This document shows positions 1 through 8,706 of a stretch of 64,000 nucleotides of DNA, piece after piece. Made by a program: the position numbers and the translations under genes. This DNA comes from Allohahella marinimesophila (GTDB lineage Bacteria; Pseudomonadota; Gammaproteobacteria; Pseudomonadales; Oleiphilaceae). The stretch lies in the NCBI RefSeq assembly GCF_039538005.1, contig NZ_BAABBO010000007.1:124001-188000 (forward strand). Reading direction: 5' to 3'. Position 1 is the stretch's first letter. Every line of letters begins with the position of its first letter. The notes below the pieces were generated by a model. The model was not told where the DNA came from and searched no databases. It saw only the letters and a program-made list of their open reading frames with translations.

Positions 1-339
1 CGTCAGGCTGGCGATCCGTCTGCGGTTATCCGCGACACTTTTCACGCGGTGAATCCAGCCAGCACTATCCAGACGCTTCAGCACTTCTGTCATAGTCGCC
101 CGGTCTATGCCGATGGCGATGGCGATCGACTTCTGATCCAGACTTGTTTCCCGCAGCGCCGTGAGTACGCTGTACTGCACTGGCGTGATATTGAAGCCTG
201 CGCACTCTTCCAGAAACAGCGCAACGTGTATCTGATGCAGCCGGCGAATGAGGAAGCCGGGCCGATGGGCCAGCGCGTCATGAATACGCTGGAAACTGTC
301 GTCCGTGGTGTCTGGAGCTGGCTGGGACTGTCTGGGCAT
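1..339 (-). CDS. MarR-family transcriptional regulator (3' end cut by window)
   Basis: This reading frame is open from an ATG at 339 to the window edge (113 codons), so the C-terminus is missing. The protein starts MPRQSQPAPD and has the typical MarR layout. Helices around HRPGFLIRRLHQIHVALFLE are followed by the phrase ITPVQYSVLTAL, then a winged-helix core with IGIDRATMTEVLKRLDSAGW and the start of the wing at VKSVADNRRR. MarR proteins bind DNA as dimers and usually respond to small aromatic ligands. It lies 35 bases after the stop of the molybdenum hydroxylase operon on the same strand, so it may be the last gene of that operon and its local regulator (inference). The overlapping ORFs on both strands in this stretch are out-of-frame shadows. 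Confidence 0.8.
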   Translation of the reverse strand, partial: MPRQSQPAPDTTDDSFQRIHDALAHRPGFLIRRLHQIHVALFLEECAGFNITPVQYSVLTALRETSLDQKSIAIAIGIDRATMTEVLKRLDSAGWIHRVKSVADNRRRIASLT

Positions 340-374
340 GTACGCTGTTCCATGGATGAATTGACTGATGCACA

Positions 375-1604
375 TCAACGCCTTGAAAATAATCGTTTCA
401 GCCAGTGGCGGCAAGCCACAATCATCAATCTGAACACGCTGAGTGACTTCGCCTGCGGTGCAACCTCGCCATTGAGCCGGGCTTCGAAATTGAGGCGGAA
501 CTGCTCAATCAGGGAGCGGACGACGGCATCGACCATGCCACCCCGGCTGAACTGAGCCAGCATGCCGGTCAGCTCGAAACTGATAGTGGCGGTCATCCGA
601 GTGTGTGCATCCGCAGTTTCGCTGAGCTGAAAGTGCAAGGCTCCATGCGCGCGGGAGTCCGAGCGCTTGTCTTTGCCTTCGCCTTTCACCAGTCCGGTGA
701 ACGCACTGTCGTCATAAGTGACCTGGCCTTCGCCTGCAATCTTTGCGGCCACAGGGCCCATGCTCACGACGAAGAGACCTTCGATGCGCCCGTCTTTACT
801 AATGCTGGTGATGTCTGCACCCGGCAGGCAGGCTACGACAGTGGCGATATCGTGGCGAATGACCTTCCAGACTGTCTCCAGCGGGTGTCGGAGGACAAAG
901 GTCGAGTTGATACCAGGCGCAGTATTGCCTGCCTCTTCGCGCTCACCTGTCGACAGCCCATCAGTATCGACCCGGCTATTGTCGGACGGTGACTGGGCCA
1001 GAGGGATGCTTGAAAGGGCGTCGAACTCGCCTGACTGCAAGCCGTTGTGGGACGAAGCCTGGGCAGTCGATGTCCGGAACCGGGCCAGTTCCGGCTCCGG
1101 CCAGGCCGATACCTCACCCAAAGCTCTGCGAATGGCCTTTACGATCCCGTTATAGCCGGTGCAGCGACAGAGATTGCCACTGAGCGCTACCCGAATCACC
1201 TGATCGTCGATCGCAGGCCTCCCGGCGTGGCGCAGCACGATATCCCTGGCCGTAACCAGCATCCCTGGTGTACAGAAGCCGCACTGCAGGCCGTGTTCTG
1301 CAGTAAATGCCGCTCGAAGCGTCTGCATCACGGCGTCTTCATCCAGGCCCTCTATAGTCAGTATCTCGGTATCTGCGCAGGCGACCGTGTAGGCCAGGCA
1401 GGCGCGAACCGGGACACCGTTGCGGAGCACGACACAGGCGCCACAGACACCTTGCTCGCAGCCAAGATGAGTGCCGGTCAGATGCAGGTCCTCACGAAGG
1501 AAGTCGGCAAGATGACGCCTGGGCTCCGCCAACTCTGATCTTGCCAGGCCATTGACCATTATTTGTACTGGCTGTCTGTCAGCTGCCACGATGTTTTGCT
1601 CCAT
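375..1604 (-). CDS. Molybdenum hydroxylase 2Fe-2S subunit fused to a CoxG/SRPBCC domain
   Basis: This is the small iron-sulfur subunit of a xanthine oxidase-family enzyme. It passes electrons from the molybdenum centre to FAD. Residues about 12-90 form a plant-type ferredoxin domain with the cysteine motif CEQGVCGAC. Residues about 95-165 form the second [2Fe-2S] domain with CGFCTPGM and CRCTGY. After a Ser-rich linker, residues about 230-380 look like a CoxG/SRPBCC domain (FVLRHPLETVWKVIRHD, CLPGADI), normally a separate protein thought to help mature or membrane-attach these enzymes. A hydrophobic and basic tail, FRLMIVACRHWLKRLFSRR, ends the protein. The family's iron-sulfur subunit is usually about 160 residues, so 409 residues reflects the fusion. 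The start overlaps the FAD-subunit gene by 26 bases, which suggests coupled translation. Confidence 0.9.
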   Translation of the reverse strand: MEQNIVAADRQPVQIMVNGLARSELAEPRRHLADFLREDLHLTGTHLGCEQGVCGACVVLRNGVPVRACLAYTVACADTEILTIEGLDEDAVMQTLRAAFTAEHGLQCGFCTPGMLVTARDIVLRHAGRPAIDDQVIRVALSGNLCRCTGYNGIVKAIRRALGEVSAWPEPELARFRTSTAQASSHNGLQSGEFDALSSIPLAQSPSDNSRVDTDGLSTGEREEAGNTAPGINSTFVLRHPLETVWKVIRHDIATVVACLPGADITSISKDGRIEGLFVVSMGPVAAKIAGEGQVTYDDSAFTGLVKGEGKDKRSDSRAHGALHFQLSETADAHTRMTATISFELTGMLAQFSRGGMVDAVVRSLIEQFRLNFEARLNGEVAPQAKSLSVFRLMIVACRHWLKRLFSRR

Positions 1605-2427
1605 AAGTCTGTGTGGAATCGCTCATCGCTCTCTGCAGCACATGCAGATGCGTGCGCAGTGTCTGCGGAGGCATCTGAGGTGCCGCCTGGCTGAGTCGTT
1701 GACGCCAGACCTTCTCATCGAAGGCGCTGCTGCCTTCAAGCATGATCGGTGACCCGGGAAGGGCACCAATGACAGCTCGCTGTTCACCGCTGGCACAGAC
1801 CAAGACAGCGCTCATCGCATGGGCCAGTTCGCCAGTCTTGCTACAGAGCTTGAAGTAGCCAAATCGAGTGGCTGCATCGACGCGGGGAATATATATGGCC
1901 ACGATGAGTTCGTCTTTGGCCAGGCGCGTAGTGAAAGCCCCTGTCAGAAACGCGTTCACTGGCATTCGTCGCCTGCTTGGGCGCTCCTTGCTCATGAATC
2001 CGGCAGGGCTGGATCGTGACTGTAGAATGACTTCGGCATTCAGCACACTCAGCGTCGTGCACCAGTCTGCGCTCGGATCGGCGTGGGCGATGCTGCCGCC
2101 GATGGTGCCGCGGTTACGCACCGATCGATAGGCAATGCCGCTGGCAATACGCGGCAGAATGCCATTTGTGGTGTCCGGCAGCAGGCCGTCTTCAATTTCT
2201 GCCGTGGTGATCGCGGCACCGATGATGAGACCTTCTGCTGTTGCCTGAAAAGTCCGTAGCGCGGGCAGTCGCGAAATATCCAGCAACATGTCAGGGCGGG
2301 CCAGACGGAGATTCAGCATCGGGCCAAGGGACTGAGCGCCGGCGACAAGCCGGACATCGCCCTGCAAAGCTGCGCAGGCCGACTCGACCGTACTGGCGAT
2401 CTGGTAGTCAAAGGCGTGCGCTTTCAT
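1579..2427 (-). CDS. Molybdenum hydroxylase FAD-binding subunit (CoxM-type)
   Basis: This is the medium subunit of a xanthine dehydrogenase/CO dehydrogenase-family complex, which takes electrons from the iron-sulfur subunit to FAD. The 282-residue length is normal. It starts MKAHAFDYQIASTVESAC and carries FAD-contact motifs VAGAQSLGPMLNLR (about residues 29-42) and RNRGTIGGSIAHADPSAD (about 107-124), both diagnostic of the family. It sits between the large subunit, which it overlaps by 4 bases, and the 2Fe-2S subunit, which it overlaps by 26 bases, giving the gene order L-M-S in one operon read from about 4859 downward. The substrate cannot be told from this subunit. Confidence 0.92.
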   Translation of the reverse strand: MKAHAFDYQIASTVESACAALQGDVRLVAGAQSLGPMLNLRLARPDMLLDISRLPALRTFQATAEGLIIGAAITTAEIEDGLLPDTTNGILPRIASGIAYRSVRNRGTIGGSIAHADPSADWCTTLSVLNAEVILQSRSSPAGFMSKERPSRRRMPVNAFLTGAFTTRLAKDELIVAIYIPRVDAATRFGYFKLCSKTGELAHAMSAVLVCASGEQRAVIGALPGSPIMLEGSSAFDEKVWRQRLSQAAPQMPPQTLRTHLHVLQRAMSDSTQTYGAKHRGS

Positions 2428-4859
2428 GCTTGTGCTCTCCTGATGGCCGGACGCTCGATGGCATTCCGAGCAAGCGCTATGGCTTCCAGTACTCTGTGCG
2501 AGTTGGCGGGAAGGGTTGTCACTTCAGCACCAAGCGGCCGAAGAGCATCATTGATGGCGTTGACGATGGCTGCAGGCGGACCGATGGCACCGCTCTCGCC
2601 AATACCTTTTTGGCCGAACATGGTGTAAGGCGACGGCGTCTCCATATGGTCGATCTCAATCTCCGGCACTTCGGTCGCGCCTGGCAGGAGATACTCGGCA
2701 AGGGTCGATGCCAGTGGCTGGGCGTTGCCATCGAAGGGCATTTCCTCGTAGAGCGCCGTGCCGATACCTTGTGCAATACCCCCGATGACCTGGCCGTCGA
2801 CGATCATCGGATTGACCAGTACGCCACCATCTTCGACGACGACGTAGCGCAGTATGCTGGTGGTACCGAGTTCGGGATCGACAGCTACGATGACCGCATG
2901 CGCGGCGTAGCTGAAGGTACCGCTGTCACGGGTCGGCTTGTAGCCAGCTGTGACCTCAAGGCCGCAAGCGCTTACGTTAGCTGGTAATGACTGAGGTTCG
3001 AGATACCAGACCCGTCCAACCTCGGCGAGACTCACACTGCGGCCATCGCTATGGCGCACTTGTCCCGCCTCGACGCTGACCTCTTCAGGCTGGGCCTGTA
3101 GCAGATGTGAACCAATGGTCAGCAGGTGCTCGATGAGCTCCCGGCAGGCCGTGGCCACTGCGCCGCCAGCCATGACCATGCAGCGTGAACCCCAGGTGCC
3201 CGTAGAGTAGGGCGTGGAGCCGGTGTCGCCATGCACGACCCGAACGCGCGCTACGTCAATACCCAGTATTTCTTCTGCTACCTGGGCCAATGTGGTCTCA
3301 AGTCCCTGGCCATGTGAGTGGATACCGACCTTGATTTCCAGACCGCCGTCGGGTGTCAGCTTGACGGTGGCCTGTTCGTAACCCGGCACCATCGGTATGC
3401 CCCAGCCCGCGTAAACCGAGGTGCCATGCGCCGACTGCTCGCAGAATATCGACACGCCGACGCCAATCAGCCGTCCGTCGGCTTCGCCGGACGCTTGCCG
3501 CCTGCGAACAGCTTCGATATCGATGGCCTTGACGGCACGGCTGAGACACTCACGATAGTCGCCGCTGTCGAAATGTTTGCCGGTCACATTGGTAAAAGGC
3601 ATGTCGGCCTTGTGCACCAGAGCATCCATTCTAAGATCTGTGGGCTCTCGCCCGACCGCCCGTGCCAGTGCATCAAGCGTCACCTCCATCGCGAAGCAGA
3701 CGCCAGTTCTGGCGACGCCACGATAAGGCAGTATCGGTGGCTTGTTGGTGGCGGCCGAGCGGGCACTGCAACGATACGCCGGAAAGTCGTAGGGCCCAGG
3801 TAGAATACTGGCCACCTGCGAAGCTTCCAGGCAGGCGGAAAAGGGATATGAACTGTACGCCCCAGCGTCGACCACGGCCTCTGCATCGATGCCCAGCAGA
3901 CGCCCGCGGGCATCTGCATACGCCGTCATCCGATAATGATGTTCGCGACAGTTGGCGTTGGCGGTGAGCTGCTCACGCCGGTCTTCGAGCCAGCGCACTG
4001 GCCGTTTCAGGTGCATTGCCAGCCACGCGCAGCAGACTTCCTCCGGCAGCAGAAGACCCTTGTAGCCAAAGCCACCGCCGACGTCCGGCGCGACAACACG
4101 GATCTGTTCGTGGGTGAGACCGAGTGATTCGCACAGTCCGGTCCGTACCACGTGAGGAATCTGGGTGGAGGTATACACCAGCAGTTGTTCCAGCCTGTGA
4201 TCCCATTGGGCCACGACGCCGCGACCTTCCATGGGCGCCATACATTGGCGCGAGGTTCTGAGTTCGCGTTCCACCTTGTAGACAGCCTGTTCCCTGATCC
4301 GGTCGATATCGCCATGCCCGGTGTCACCGCTCAATAGCGTGTGCTGGAACATATTGTCGCCCCAGTACTCGTGCACCAGCGCGCTGTCCGGCTCGAGGGC
4401 CAATAGCATGTCATGCACGGCGGGTAGTGCATCGTAGTCGACCTCGATCATATCGAGCAGGTCTTCCGCTTCAGCACGACTCCGTGCGACACAGGCAGCC
4501 ACCAGTTCACCGACGTAACGCACTTTTTCGTCAGCGAGCACTGGCTGTGTGGATGACTTGAAACCGGGCAGGGCCGAATCTGCGCGAATTGGTTTCACAC
4601 CCTTGAGATCCGCCGCCGTAAAGATCGATGCTGCATTCGCCTGAGGCTTGGTGATGGTGCCCAGGCGGGCGTGCGCCAACGGGCTACGCAGGAATGCGAC
4701 GTCGAGCATGCCAGCCATGCTGATGTCGCCGATATACTGGCCCCGGCCGCGCATGTAACGATCGTCTTCCTTGCGAGGCGTTCGCGCACCAACACCGCGC
4801 GTTTTCCCCGCTCCCGCCGGCAGATGCCCGGTAGTCTGTTGCTCACCGAATGCTGTCAT
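2424..4859 (-). CDS. Molybdenum hydroxylase large subunit (xanthine oxidase family, CoxL-like)
   Basis: This is the molybdopterin-cytosine-dinucleotide-binding catalytic subunit, 811 residues. It hydroxylates a carbon next to nitrogen or oxidises an aldehyde. Motifs in order are RGRGQYIGDI, the domain-joining EMEGR-like phrase APMEGRGVV, VVAPDVGGGFGYKG, PYRGVARTGVCFAME and, near the C-terminus, GQKGIGESGAIGPPAA. Its glutamate, about E755, matches the catalytic base of the family. The active-site loop reads PYRGVARTG and lacks the cysteine motif AYRCSFR of true aerobic CO dehydrogenase, so a CO-oxidising role is unlikely. It is the first gene of the operon, divergent from an amidohydrolase across about 200 bases. 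The pairing fits oxidation then ring opening of an N-heterocycle (inference only). Confidence 0.93.
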   Translation of the reverse strand: MTAFGEQQTTGHLPAGAGKTRGVGARTPRKEDDRYMRGRGQYIGDISMAGMLDVAFLRSPLAHARLGTITKPQANAASIFTAADLKGVKPIRADSALPGFKSSTQPVLADEKVRYVGELVAACVARSRAEAEDLLDMIEVDYDALPAVHDMLLALEPDSALVHEYWGDNMFQHTLLSGDTGHGDIDRIREQAVYKVERELRTSRQCMAPMEGRGVVAQWDHRLEQLLVYTSTQIPHVVRTGLCESLGLTHEQIRVVAPDVGGGFGYKGLLLPEEVCCAWLAMHLKRPVRWLEDRREQLTANANCREHHYRMTAYADARGRLLGIDAEAVVDAGAYSSYPFSACLEASQVASILPGPYDFPAYRCSARSAATNKPPILPYRGVARTGVCFAMEVTLDALARAVGREPTDLRMDALVHKADMPFTNVTGKHFDSGDYRECLSRAVKAIDIEAVRRRQASGEADGRLIGVGVSIFCEQSAHGTSVYAGWGIPMVPGYEQATVKLTPDGGLEIKVGIHSHGQGLETTLAQVAEEILGIDVARVRVVHGDTGSTPYSTGTWGSRCMVMAGGAVATACRELIEHLLTIGSHLLQAQPEEVSVEAGQVRHSDGRSVSLAEVGRVWYLEPQSLPANVSACGLEVTAGYKPTRDSGTFSYAAHAVIVAVDPELGTTSILRYVVVEDGGVLVNPMIVDGQVIGGIAQGIGTALYEEMPFDGNAQPLASTLAEYLLPGATEVPEIEIDHMETPSPYTMFGQKGIGESGAIGPPAAIVNAINDALRPLGAEVTTLPANSHRVLEAIALARNAIERPAIRRAQA

Positions 4860-5065
4860 CCGTCGATGTCCTCATCTTGCCTGCGCGCCAGTGCAAATTC
4901 GGCCAAAGCCCTCGACGCGGCAGGGCAAAAGCCATATAGTTAGTGTACTGCGTATTTCCAGTTTAAGTTGTTCGTGGCATGGAATGCCAGTGCTTTGGTG
5001 CTTTTTATCAGGCAGTCGTCTGCGGCTGCGGTCCAGTTGACGAGTTCATACAGGAGACACGCGTA

Positions 5066-6325
5066 ATGACTTCCCCACAATTTGACACCATCCTGAAAGG
5101 CGGCCGGGTGATCGACCCTGCAAATGCGCGCGATGCGGTGATGGACGTCGGCGTTCTGCAAGGCAGGATTGCAGCGCTTGGTCCGGAGCTGAAGCCCTCT
5201 GCGGCGACGGAGGTTATTGACGTCAGTGGTCATATCGTCACGCCCGGTCTCATCGATACCCATGGTCATGTGTTCCAGCATGTCACCGGCCGTTTCGGTC
5301 TCAACCCCGATGTCTGCGGGGTCAGGGCAGGTGTGTCGACAATCGTCGATCAGGGCGGACCAAGCCTGATGACGCTGCCTGCTTTCAGGCATTTCATCAG
5401 CGAAGCGTCTGATACCCGGGTGCTGTGTTTCCTCTCTGCATACCTGGTGGGTGGGCTCGAAGGCCATCATTATCCCCAGCTCTATGGCCCGGACGACGTT
5501 GACGTCAGCAGGACGATCGACATCGGCTTGGCCAACCGCGATCTTGTCAAGGGTATCAAGGCCCACGCTGAAATTGGCGGCATGTCCCGCTGGGGCATGG
5601 CGGTCATCCGTCAGGCGCGCGATATCGCCCGAGGCATCGGCGTGCCGCTCTACATCCACCTGGGACAGCTGTGGCCAGAGGCTGGTAAGGGTATCGACGA
5701 TCCTGATGCGGTCATCGAGGAGCTGGTGCCACTGATGCAGGCTGGCGACGTGCTCGCACATCCCTTCACCAGGCACCCCGGCGGCTTCATCTCCTCCAAG
5801 ACCGGGGAAGTGCATCCGATCGTGCGGGAAGCCATGCGACTCGGTGTGAAAGTGGACGTTGGCCATGGCTCGCACTTCAGCTTTGAAATGGCCCGTAAGG
5901 TCATCGAAGCAGGTATCTACCCTGACACGCTGGGTGCCGATATGCACGGCTACAATACCAGTGCTGCCGAGCCCTCCAGTGATCTTCATGACAACCCATT
6001 CTACGGCAAGACACGCTTCTGCCTGACTCATGCGATGACAGAACTCCATGCGCTTGGCATGCCGCTGGACAGGATCATCGCGACGGTGACCAGTGGCCCG
6101 GCAGAGATGCTCGGCATGACTGGCGAGATTGGCTCGCTCAGCGAAGGTATGACCGCTGACGTGGCAGTGCTCAGGTATCACAAGGGGCAGTTCCGGCTGA
6201 CTGATAACAGTGGCGGAACTGCGATATCAGACGTCGCGTTCTCACCAGCGTTCTCGCTGAAGGCGGGCAAACGCTTCGATGTCGATAGTCCGGTCGTGGT
6301 TCAACCTGAAGCTCTCGCTGGCTGA
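5066..6325 (+). CDS. Amidohydrolase/deacetylase-family metallohydrolase
   Basis: This metal-dependent amidohydrolase-superfamily enzyme (419 residues) hydrolyses C-N bonds in rings or amides. The N-terminal beta-sandwich strand reads FDTILKGGRVIDPAN. It is followed by the metal-binding motif TPGLIDTHGHVFQH, a lysine region at VKGIKAHAEIGG, then HLGQLW, VDVGHGSHFSF, and the C-terminal aspartate motif LGADMHGYN. I chose the ATG at 5066, the codon of MTSPQFDT, because AGGAG lies 9 bases upstream. An open frame runs further up to 4979, but that part looks like leader. The gene is divergent from the molybdenum hydroxylase operon, so the two may share control. The antisense 413-codon frame across it is a shadow. 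The exact substrate is unknown. Dihydroorotase-like and hydantoinase-like enzymes are relatives. Confidence 0.88.
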   Translation: MTSPQFDTILKGGRVIDPANARDAVMDVGVLQGRIAALGPELKPSAATEVIDVSGHIVTPGLIDTHGHVFQHVTGRFGLNPDVCGVRAGVSTIVDQGGPSLMTLPAFRHFISEASDTRVLCFLSAYLVGGLEGHHYPQLYGPDDVDVSRTIDIGLANRDLVKGIKAHAEIGGMSRWGMAVIRQARDIARGIGVPLYIHLGQLWPEAGKGIDDPDAVIEELVPLMQAGDVLAHPFTRHPGGFISSKTGEVHPIVREAMRLGVKVDVGHGSHFSFEMARKVIEAGIYPDTLGADMHGYNTSAAEPSSDLHDNPFYGKTRFCLTHAMTELHALGMPLDRIIATVTSGPAEMLGMTGEIGSLSEGMTADVAVLRYHKGQFRLTDNSGGTAISDVAFSPAFSLKAGKRFDVDSPVVVQPEALAG

Positions 6326-6334
6326 GGGGCGGCC

Positions 6335-7027
6335 TCATGAAGACTGAAGACGACCGGTCTGGCTGTGCTTGACGAAATTCGATGATGCCAGCCCTGCTGA
6401 TGAGAGGTGGCTGCGAGTGGCGCGCGCCGCAGCCTCCGGGTCGCCGGCCATGATGGCCTGAACGATGGCGTCATGTTCCTCCCAGGAGACACTCGCCCTC
6501 GTTGGCACCTGAAACTGAGCGCGGCGGAAAGGTTTAACGCGAGCTCGAGTGGCTTGAGCCAGTTCGATCAGGTATGGGCTATGACTGCCTTCAAAAAGCC
6601 TGGTGTGGAAGCCGTGATTGAAGTGGTCATAATCGTCAGGCTGCCCATCACGCACGATATCGATCGACTCGATATGCGCCTGCCTGAAGGCCTGACGTTC
6701 AGCGAGTGACATGCGTAAGGCCGCCAGCCTCGCACACGCCGCCTCGAGCTCCGACATGGCTTCGAACATCGCTCCGAGACTGCCCTCGGACATTTCTGTC
6801 ACGGTCACGCCCCGATTAGGCCTGCGTTCAACCAGACCAAGCGCAGCGAGTTGGCTGAAGGTCTCGCGGACTGGTGTACGTGAAACGCTGAAGCGTCTGG
6901 CCACGCTCTGGGCCTCGAGCTTCGTGCCCGGCAGCAGGCGACCGCTGACGATGTCGTCCGACAGCAGTTCGAGCATGCGGTCTACAGTGGTGCCCTGACG
7001 AACCAGCGCCGCCTTCGAAGCTGTCAT
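6335..7027 (-). CDS. GntR-family regulator (FadR/FCD type)
   Basis: This 230-residue DNA-binding regulator has a winged-helix N-terminus (LSDDIVSGRLLPGTKLEA, RRFSVSRTPVRETFSQL, GLVERRPNRGVTV) and a helical FCD ligand domain. The FCD domain has the metal/ligand residues of the family in DHFNHGFHTRLFEGS and EEHDAIVQAIMAGD. The ATG at 7027 overlaps the stop of the ATPase gene as ATGA, which fixes the start. The longer frame back to 7180 is inside the ATPase gene and out of its frame. It is the last gene of the peptide-importer operon, so it probably controls that operon in response to the transported compound. A candidate operator is the repeated AGGTGTATGCA element at 12311 and 12578 (inference). 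Confidence 0.92.
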   Translation of the reverse strand: MTASKAALVRQGTTVDRMLELLSDDIVSGRLLPGTKLEAQSVARRFSVSRTPVRETFSQLAALGLVERRPNRGVTVTEMSEGSLGAMFEAMSELEAACARLAALRMSLAERQAFRQAHIESIDIVRDGQPDDYDHFNHGFHTRLFEGSHSPYLIELAQATRARVKPFRRAQFQVPTRASVSWEEHDAIVQAIMAGDPEAAARATRSHLSSAGLASSNFVKHSQTGRLQSS

Positions 7028-8706
7028 ATGGCCCGGGCCTGTGGCACGGACCTCGCGGGAGGGACTGGGATCGCATCGAGCAGGGCCTGTGTGTAGGGGT
7101 GCTTCGGATGCTTGAGCAAGGCCTGACTCTCGCCGCTCTCGACAATCTCGCCATGCTGCATGACCATGACACGGTCGCACATCAGTCTGACCACGTTGAG
7201 GTCATGACTGATAAAGAGGTAGCTGATGCCAAGCCGCTGTTTCAGGCTGACCAGCAGGTTCAGAACGATTGCCTGGACGGAGACATCCAGCGCGGCTGTC
7301 GGCTCGTCAAGAATGATGAGTTTCGGATCCAGCGCCAGTGCCCTGGCAATACCCACCCTGGCTTTCTGACCGCCGGAGAGCTGATGCGGAAAGCGGTCGA
7401 GCAGGGCCTGTGGCAGCCCGACAAGATCGGCGAGCGCTTCAACCCGTGCATTGCGGGCCTGTTTGCTGCTGAACTCACCCAGCCTCAACAATGGATCGGC
7501 AATGGCGCGCCTGACGACCCAGCGCGGATTCAGACTTTCGGTAGGGTCCTGGAAGACCATCTGTAGCTGGCTGCGCATGGGGTGTCGCGCAAACTTCAGT
7601 GCCGGAGTCGCCGCCAGCTCCTCGCCATTGAAAATGATACTACCGCTGCTTGGATCGAGCAGTCGCATGATCATCGATGAGGTGGTCGACTTGCCACAGC
7701 CACTTTCGCCGACCAGCCCGAGACTTTCGCCAGCGTACAGATCGAAACTGAGCGACTTCACGGCGACGTGCTCGGTGCTGCTGCCTTCCGCGAATACTTT
7801 TCTCAGATTCTGCACCGCCAGCAGTAGCGTGCCACGCGCCAGCGATGGTGTCGACGGGCTGTCGATGGTGCTGGCTGCTGTCCTCATGTCAGCGGGTAGC
7901 AGCGAAGCAACGCTCGAATCGAGTCTTGGTGTGGCATCCAGCAGTTTGCGTGTATAGGGATGGGAAGGGTTGGCGAAAAGCCCCTCCACCGTGTTCGCTT
8001 CGACGATCCGACCTTTCTCCATCACCACGATTCGGTCGCAGTAGCGTGACGCCAGGCCCAGGTCGTGAGTGATCAGGATCGTGGCCATATTGCGCTCTGC
8101 TGTCAGCTCGACAATCAGGTCCATCACGGTCTTTTGTGTTGTCACGTCCAGGCCGGTAGTCGGTTCATCAGCGATCAGAAGTTGTGGACGACAGGCCAAC
8201 GCCAGCGCGATCACGATGCGCTGACACATGCCGCCAGACAACTCGAAAGGGAAGGCGCTGTAGCGCTGCTCGGGGTTCTGGATTCTGACGGCAGTGAGCA
8301 TCGCGATCGCCCGGTCTCGTCCGTTAGCCCGTGTCGCCAGGCCATGCTCAATGAGCACATCCTCGAGCTGTAATCCGACGCTACGGATCGGGTTTAGGGC
8401 CGCCCTGGGATTCTGGAAAATCATGGAGATCTCGCGCCCGCGCAGCTCGCGCATCGTGCGCTCGGTCGCCCCGGTGATGTCTACACCAGCAAAGCGTATC
8501 GATCCGCCGCCAATTCTGCCCGCACGGTCGAGAATTCTCATGAGTGCATAGGAGGTGACAGATTTGCCTGATCCTGACTCGCCAACGATGCCAAGGGTTT
8601 CACCTTTCCTGACCGAAAAATCGATGGTATCGACGGCAGTGACCTTGCCTCCACGGGTGACGAATTCGATACTCAGGGACTCGACGGTCAGCAATGGAGC
8701 AGTCAT
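7024..8706 (-). CDS. Peptide/nickel-type ABC importer, fused double ATPase
   Basis: One 560-residue chain carries two ATP-binding cassettes, equivalent to DppD plus DppF joined head to tail. The first has Walker A GESGSGKSV, signature ELSGGMCQR and Walker B ADEPTTGLD. The second has GESGCGKSTT, QLSGGQKAR and LDEPTAALD. Each half ends with the oligopeptide-binding-type tail HPYTRKLL or HPYTQALL seen in the Dpp/Opp group. The start ATG shares one base with the stop of the upstream permease (TGATG), and the stop overlaps the GntR start. The protein powers import through the two permeases encoded just upstream. Fused DF ATPases occur widely in peptide and glutathione importers, for example GsiA-type. 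Confidence 0.95.
   Translation of the reverse strand: MTAPLLTVESLSIEFVTRGGKVTAVDTIDFSVRKGETLGIVGESGSGKSVTSYALMRILDRAGRIGGGSIRFAGVDITGATERTMRELRGREISMIFQNPRAALNPIRSVGLQLEDVLIEHGLATRANGRDRAIAMLTAVRIQNPEQRYSAFPFELSGGMCQRIVIALALACRPQLLIADEPTTGLDVTTQKTVMDLIVELTAERNMATILITHDLGLASRYCDRIVVMEKGRIVEANTVEGLFANPSHPYTRKLLDATPRLDSSVASLLPADMRTAASTIDSPSTPSLARGTLLLAVQNLRKVFAEGSSTEHVAVKSLSFDLYAGESLGLVGESGCGKSTTSSMIMRLLDPSSGSIIFNGEELAATPALKFARHPMRSQLQMVFQDPTESLNPRWVVRRAIADPLLRLGEFSSKQARNARVEALADLVGLPQALLDRFPHQLSGGQKARVGIARALALDPKLIILDEPTAALDVSVQAIVLNLLVSLKQRLGISYLFISHDLNVVRLMCDRVMVMQHGEIVESGESQALLKHPKHPYTQALLDAIPVPPARSVPQARAI

Noticed and set aside
2424..4859. Aerobic CO dehydrogenase (CoxL) assignment
   Set aside because: The active-site loop reads PYRGVARTG and lacks the cysteine motif AYRCSFR, so only the wider xanthine oxidase family is supported.
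4940..6181. Long antisense open frame (413 codons) across the amidohydrolase gene
   Set aside because: It is antisense to a gene with clear family motifs, its His/Asp-rich composition is typical of a shadow frame, and it has no recognisable domain.
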